Below the pieces are notes generated by a model. It saw nothing but the letters and a program-made list of their open reading frames with translations. It had not been told where the DNA came from and made no database searches. Of a stretch of DNA of 64,000 nt, positions 62,048-64,000 are shown piece by piece. Position 1 is the first letter of the stretch, and each line of letters starts with the position of its first letter. A program made the position numbers and the translations under genes. Source of the stretch: an uncultured Lachnospira sp. (GTDB lineage: Bacteria > Bacillota > Clostridia > Lachnospirales > Lachnospiraceae); contig CAKRIN010000013.1 of the NCBI GenBank assembly GCA_934343805.1, positions 7,843-71,842 on the forward strand, in the 5' to 3' direction.

Positions 62048-62076
62048 TTGTACTTTATTATATACCATGTTAATAT
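62048..62076 (+). promoter_or_regulatory. Promoter of the divergent glycosyltransferase gene
   Basis: TTGTAC (62048-62053), a 17-bp spacer and TAATAT (62071-62076). Transcription would start about 26 nt before the ATG at 62109. Confidence 0.6.
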
Positions 62077-62108
62077 CGTTATATACTACACACCAAAAGA
62101 GGGGTTTT

Positions 62109-63899
62109 ATGAAAACTTTAGTAAATTTTATCAAAAAACATTTTATTTTCTTTTTGTTATTATTAATAATAACTGCTCAATGCATTTATCTGACAATTTC
62201 ATTTGCTAATAACAAGCATGGATTTCATTCAGACGAATTATGGAATTATGGCTTTGCATGTAGTTCAACTGGCACTAACATATTCCGTGACAATGGCACT
62301 TCTGAGCTCAAGAACTTTAATTCTTGGGAAGATTCTCATATTCTGTATGATTACATTACTATTGACCGCTCTGAGCGATTTGATTATGCATCAGTATATA
62401 AGAATTGTGCTGATGACTACCATCCTTTTCTTGGATTTATGATGTTGCATTTCATATGTTCTTTATTTCCTGGAACATGGTCTGTCTGGTATGGATTTGC
62501 TCTGAATCTTCTGTTCTTTATCATCCAGCAGATATTCCTGTATAAGCTTATCAGGAGTCTTACCGGAAACGATTATTTTGGAATTGCAGGCGTATTATTT
62601 TTTGGTTTAGCTACCGCTGCAGAAGATATTCTTTTCTTCTTAAGAATCTACTGTCCTGCTACAGCTCTTGCAGTAGTATTAATGTATTATATGACAGATA
62701 TATATAATCATAGGAATGATACCCGGCTGCCCAAAGCATCCTTGATTAAACTTGGCATCATAACATTACTAGGATGTCTCACTCTCCATGAATTCATTAT
62801 TCTTGCTTTTATAGCAGCTTTAATTTATGGAATATATTACATATTCTCCAGACATTTTAAACTAGGCATAACATTTGGCATCAGCATGATTATTTCTGCT
62901 CTCATGTCAATTGCCATATTTCCTGCAACTATTCCTCATCTTTTTGGCAATACAGGTACATTTGGCGGACATGTAAAGAAATACAATTTTATATTTCAAT
63001 TTAAGATATATGTATCATATATGTTCAATGACTTGTTCGGAATAGCTCCCTCCCCTTGGAAGACAATGACAGGTACCTATATTTTATATGGAATAATAAT
63101 ATTTTTATTTTTATTCATTCCATTCTGCTTTATATTCAGACACGAACCATGGTTAAAGAATTTCTTTGTACATATTAAGGACGGATTCTTTGCTTTCATT
63201 AAGAAGTTCAGACACTTTAACTTTGCATTTATACCTTTGCTCTTTTCAATAATATTCATACTTGCAATCAATGCAAAGATGACATCTGTCATGAATATGG
63301 GAAGAGTAGCTAACAGATATATTATGATTATCTACCCGCTTATGGCAGCATTCAGCGTCAGCCTATTATATTACATATTAAGCTGGCTGTTTAAGAAAAA
63401 GCTTGTCAGATATATTATATGCTATTCATTAGTAATAATATTTTCTGTACTAAGTATACTGCTTGCACCGCACTGTTTTAGATTTAATTTTCCACATGCG
63501 GGTATGGCTATTGAAGACATTGAAGGCAATGCCAACTGTATTATAATGTTAAGTGCACCTTTCCTGCTTACTTGTACAACTAATACATTAGGAACTACGA
63601 GCCACTTCTATGCCACAACATACGAAACAGCTCTTTCAGCTGACTATAATGATAATTCGATAGATTTCAGCTCAGCTCCTCTGTATCTGTTACTGGATGT
63701 CTCCACTTTTGAAACTAACAATGTAGGTTTCGGAGGAATCAATATAGATAATATTGCAGAGATAAAAGTTGACCCTGCATATGATAAAGATGAATATCTT
63801 GATTTCTTTAAGAATCTTGATATTGCAACCACCTTTGAGCATGTCGGTACTGACCTTAATCTTTTCGGTCGTAAAGTTGAAATCTATAAATTAAATTAA
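62109..63899 (+). CDS. Multi-pass membrane glycosyltransferase (GT-C / PMT-ArnT type)
   Basis: 596 residues, the only plus-strand gene. About ten to twelve transmembrane segments. The first external loop carries the acidic motif HSDELWNYGF (Asp42-Glu43), typical of lipid-linked sugar transferases of the GT-C fold. The C-terminal part (about 455-596) is a soluble domain. The start at 62109 (MKTLVNFIKKH) has AGAGGGG upstream; in-frame codons to 62067 are rejected. It is divergent from pilC and shares its regulatory region. Acceptor and sugar are unknown; modification of pilin or of surface polymers is inferred. Confidence 0.75.
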   Translation: MKTLVNFIKKHFIFFLLLLIITAQCIYLTISFANNKHGFHSDELWNYGFACSSTGTNIFRDNGTSELKNFNSWEDSHILYDYITIDRSERFDYASVYKNCADDYHPFLGFMMLHFICSLFPGTWSVWYGFALNLLFFIIQQIFLYKLIRSLTGNDYFGIAGVLFFGLATAAEDILFFLRIYCPATALAVVLMYYMTDIYNHRNDTRLPKASLIKLGIITLLGCLTLHEFIILAFIAALIYGIYYIFSRHFKLGITFGISMIISALMSIAIFPATIPHLFGNTGTFGGHVKKYNFIFQFKIYVSYMFNDLFGIAPSPWKTMTGTYILYGIIIFLFLFIPFCFIFRHEPWLKNFFVHIKDGFFAFIKKFRHFNFAFIPLLFSIIFILAINAKMTSVMNMGRVANRYIMIIYPLMAAFSVSLLYYILSWLFKKKLVRYIICYSLVIIFSVLSILLAPHCFRFNFPHAGMAIEDIEGNANCIIMLSAPFLLTCTTNTLGTTSHFYATTYETALSADYNDNSIDFSSAPLYLLLDVSTFETNNVGFGGINIDNIAEIKVDPAYDKDEYLDFFKNLDIATTFEHVGTDLNLFGRKVEIYKLN

Positions 63900-63971
63900 C
63901 ATAAGAAAAGGGATGACACACTATTTGGTGTGCTACCTGTCAATAGGACAATAAAAAATAATAAACTTTTG

Positions 63972-64000
63972 TATCGCCAACCGAATTATGGTTGGCGATA
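63972..64000. terminator. Strong hairpin at the window edge, probable terminator
   Basis: A perfect 11-bp stem (63972-63982 with 63990-64000) with a seven-base loop, 73 bp after the glycosyltransferase stop. The sequence ends at its right arm, so the T-run on the plus strand cannot be checked. Confidence 0.45.

Overview
The window is one contiguous piece of an AT-rich, low-GC Gram-positive chromosome. Gene order, strong GGAGG ribosome binding sites and protein types (CodY, split CheC/CheD, FliY, a DUF5057 protein, Gram-positive type IV pili) suggest a motile, anaerobic Clostridia member of the Lachnospiraceae, possibly Lachnospira/[Eubacterium] eligens or Roseburia-like. The assignment rests on family knowledge, not on a search. 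Almost everything is on the minus strand; only the last gene (62109-63899) is on the plus strand. No rRNA, tRNA, CRISPR array, insertion sequence or prophage was seen, and no gene-free stretch exceeds 300 bases.

Reading along transcription (high to low coordinates), the regions are as follows. (1) 47723-61933: a type IV pilus operon running pilC, major pilin, prepilin peptidase, a PilM-PilN fusion, a PilO-like protein, four minor pseudopilins (one giant and beta-helical) and a 1310-residue secreted DUF5057 protein. It has its own promoter and terminator. A divergent membrane glycosyltransferase gene shares the upstream region. No PilB/PilT ATPase gene is present in the window. (2) 41933-47541: comM-dprA-topA-codY (DNA uptake and processing, supercoiling, nutrient sensing), from a clear promoter to a clear terminator. 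(3) 6819-41695: a flagellar and chemotaxis supercluster of about 35 kb. It begins with flgB-flgC-fliE-fliF-fliG-fliH-fliI-fliJ and the hook genes (fliK, flgD, flgE). It continues after an internal terminator and promoter with flbD-motA-motB-fliL-fliM-fliY-cheY-fliO-fliP-fliQ-fliR-flhB-flhA-flhF-flhG, then a PilZ protein, cheB-cheA-cheW-cheC-cheD, a small membrane protein and sigD. It ends with FapA (DUF342), an orphan small protein, a SwrB-like protein and an MltG-N-like anchored protein. Flagellin, FlgG, FlgM, FliD, FliS, CheR and receptors are absent and must be elsewhere. (4) 4761-6666: rpsB-tsf with a strong promoter, a structured leader and an attenuator-like hairpin between the genes. 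(5) 1-4578: bactofilin-pyrH-frr-uppS-cdsA-dxr (cytoskeleton, UMP kinase, ribosome recycling, lipid carrier, phospholipid and isoprenoid synthesis); dxr runs off the left edge.

The most interesting signals are: the minor-pilin quartet followed by a large DUF5057 protein in the position PilY1 holds in Gram-negative pili; three tandem 11-bp direct repeats just upstream of the fla/che promoter; a structured 108-bp intercistronic segment before the hook gene flgE; and a bactofilin gene with its own promoter wedged between tsf and pyrH.
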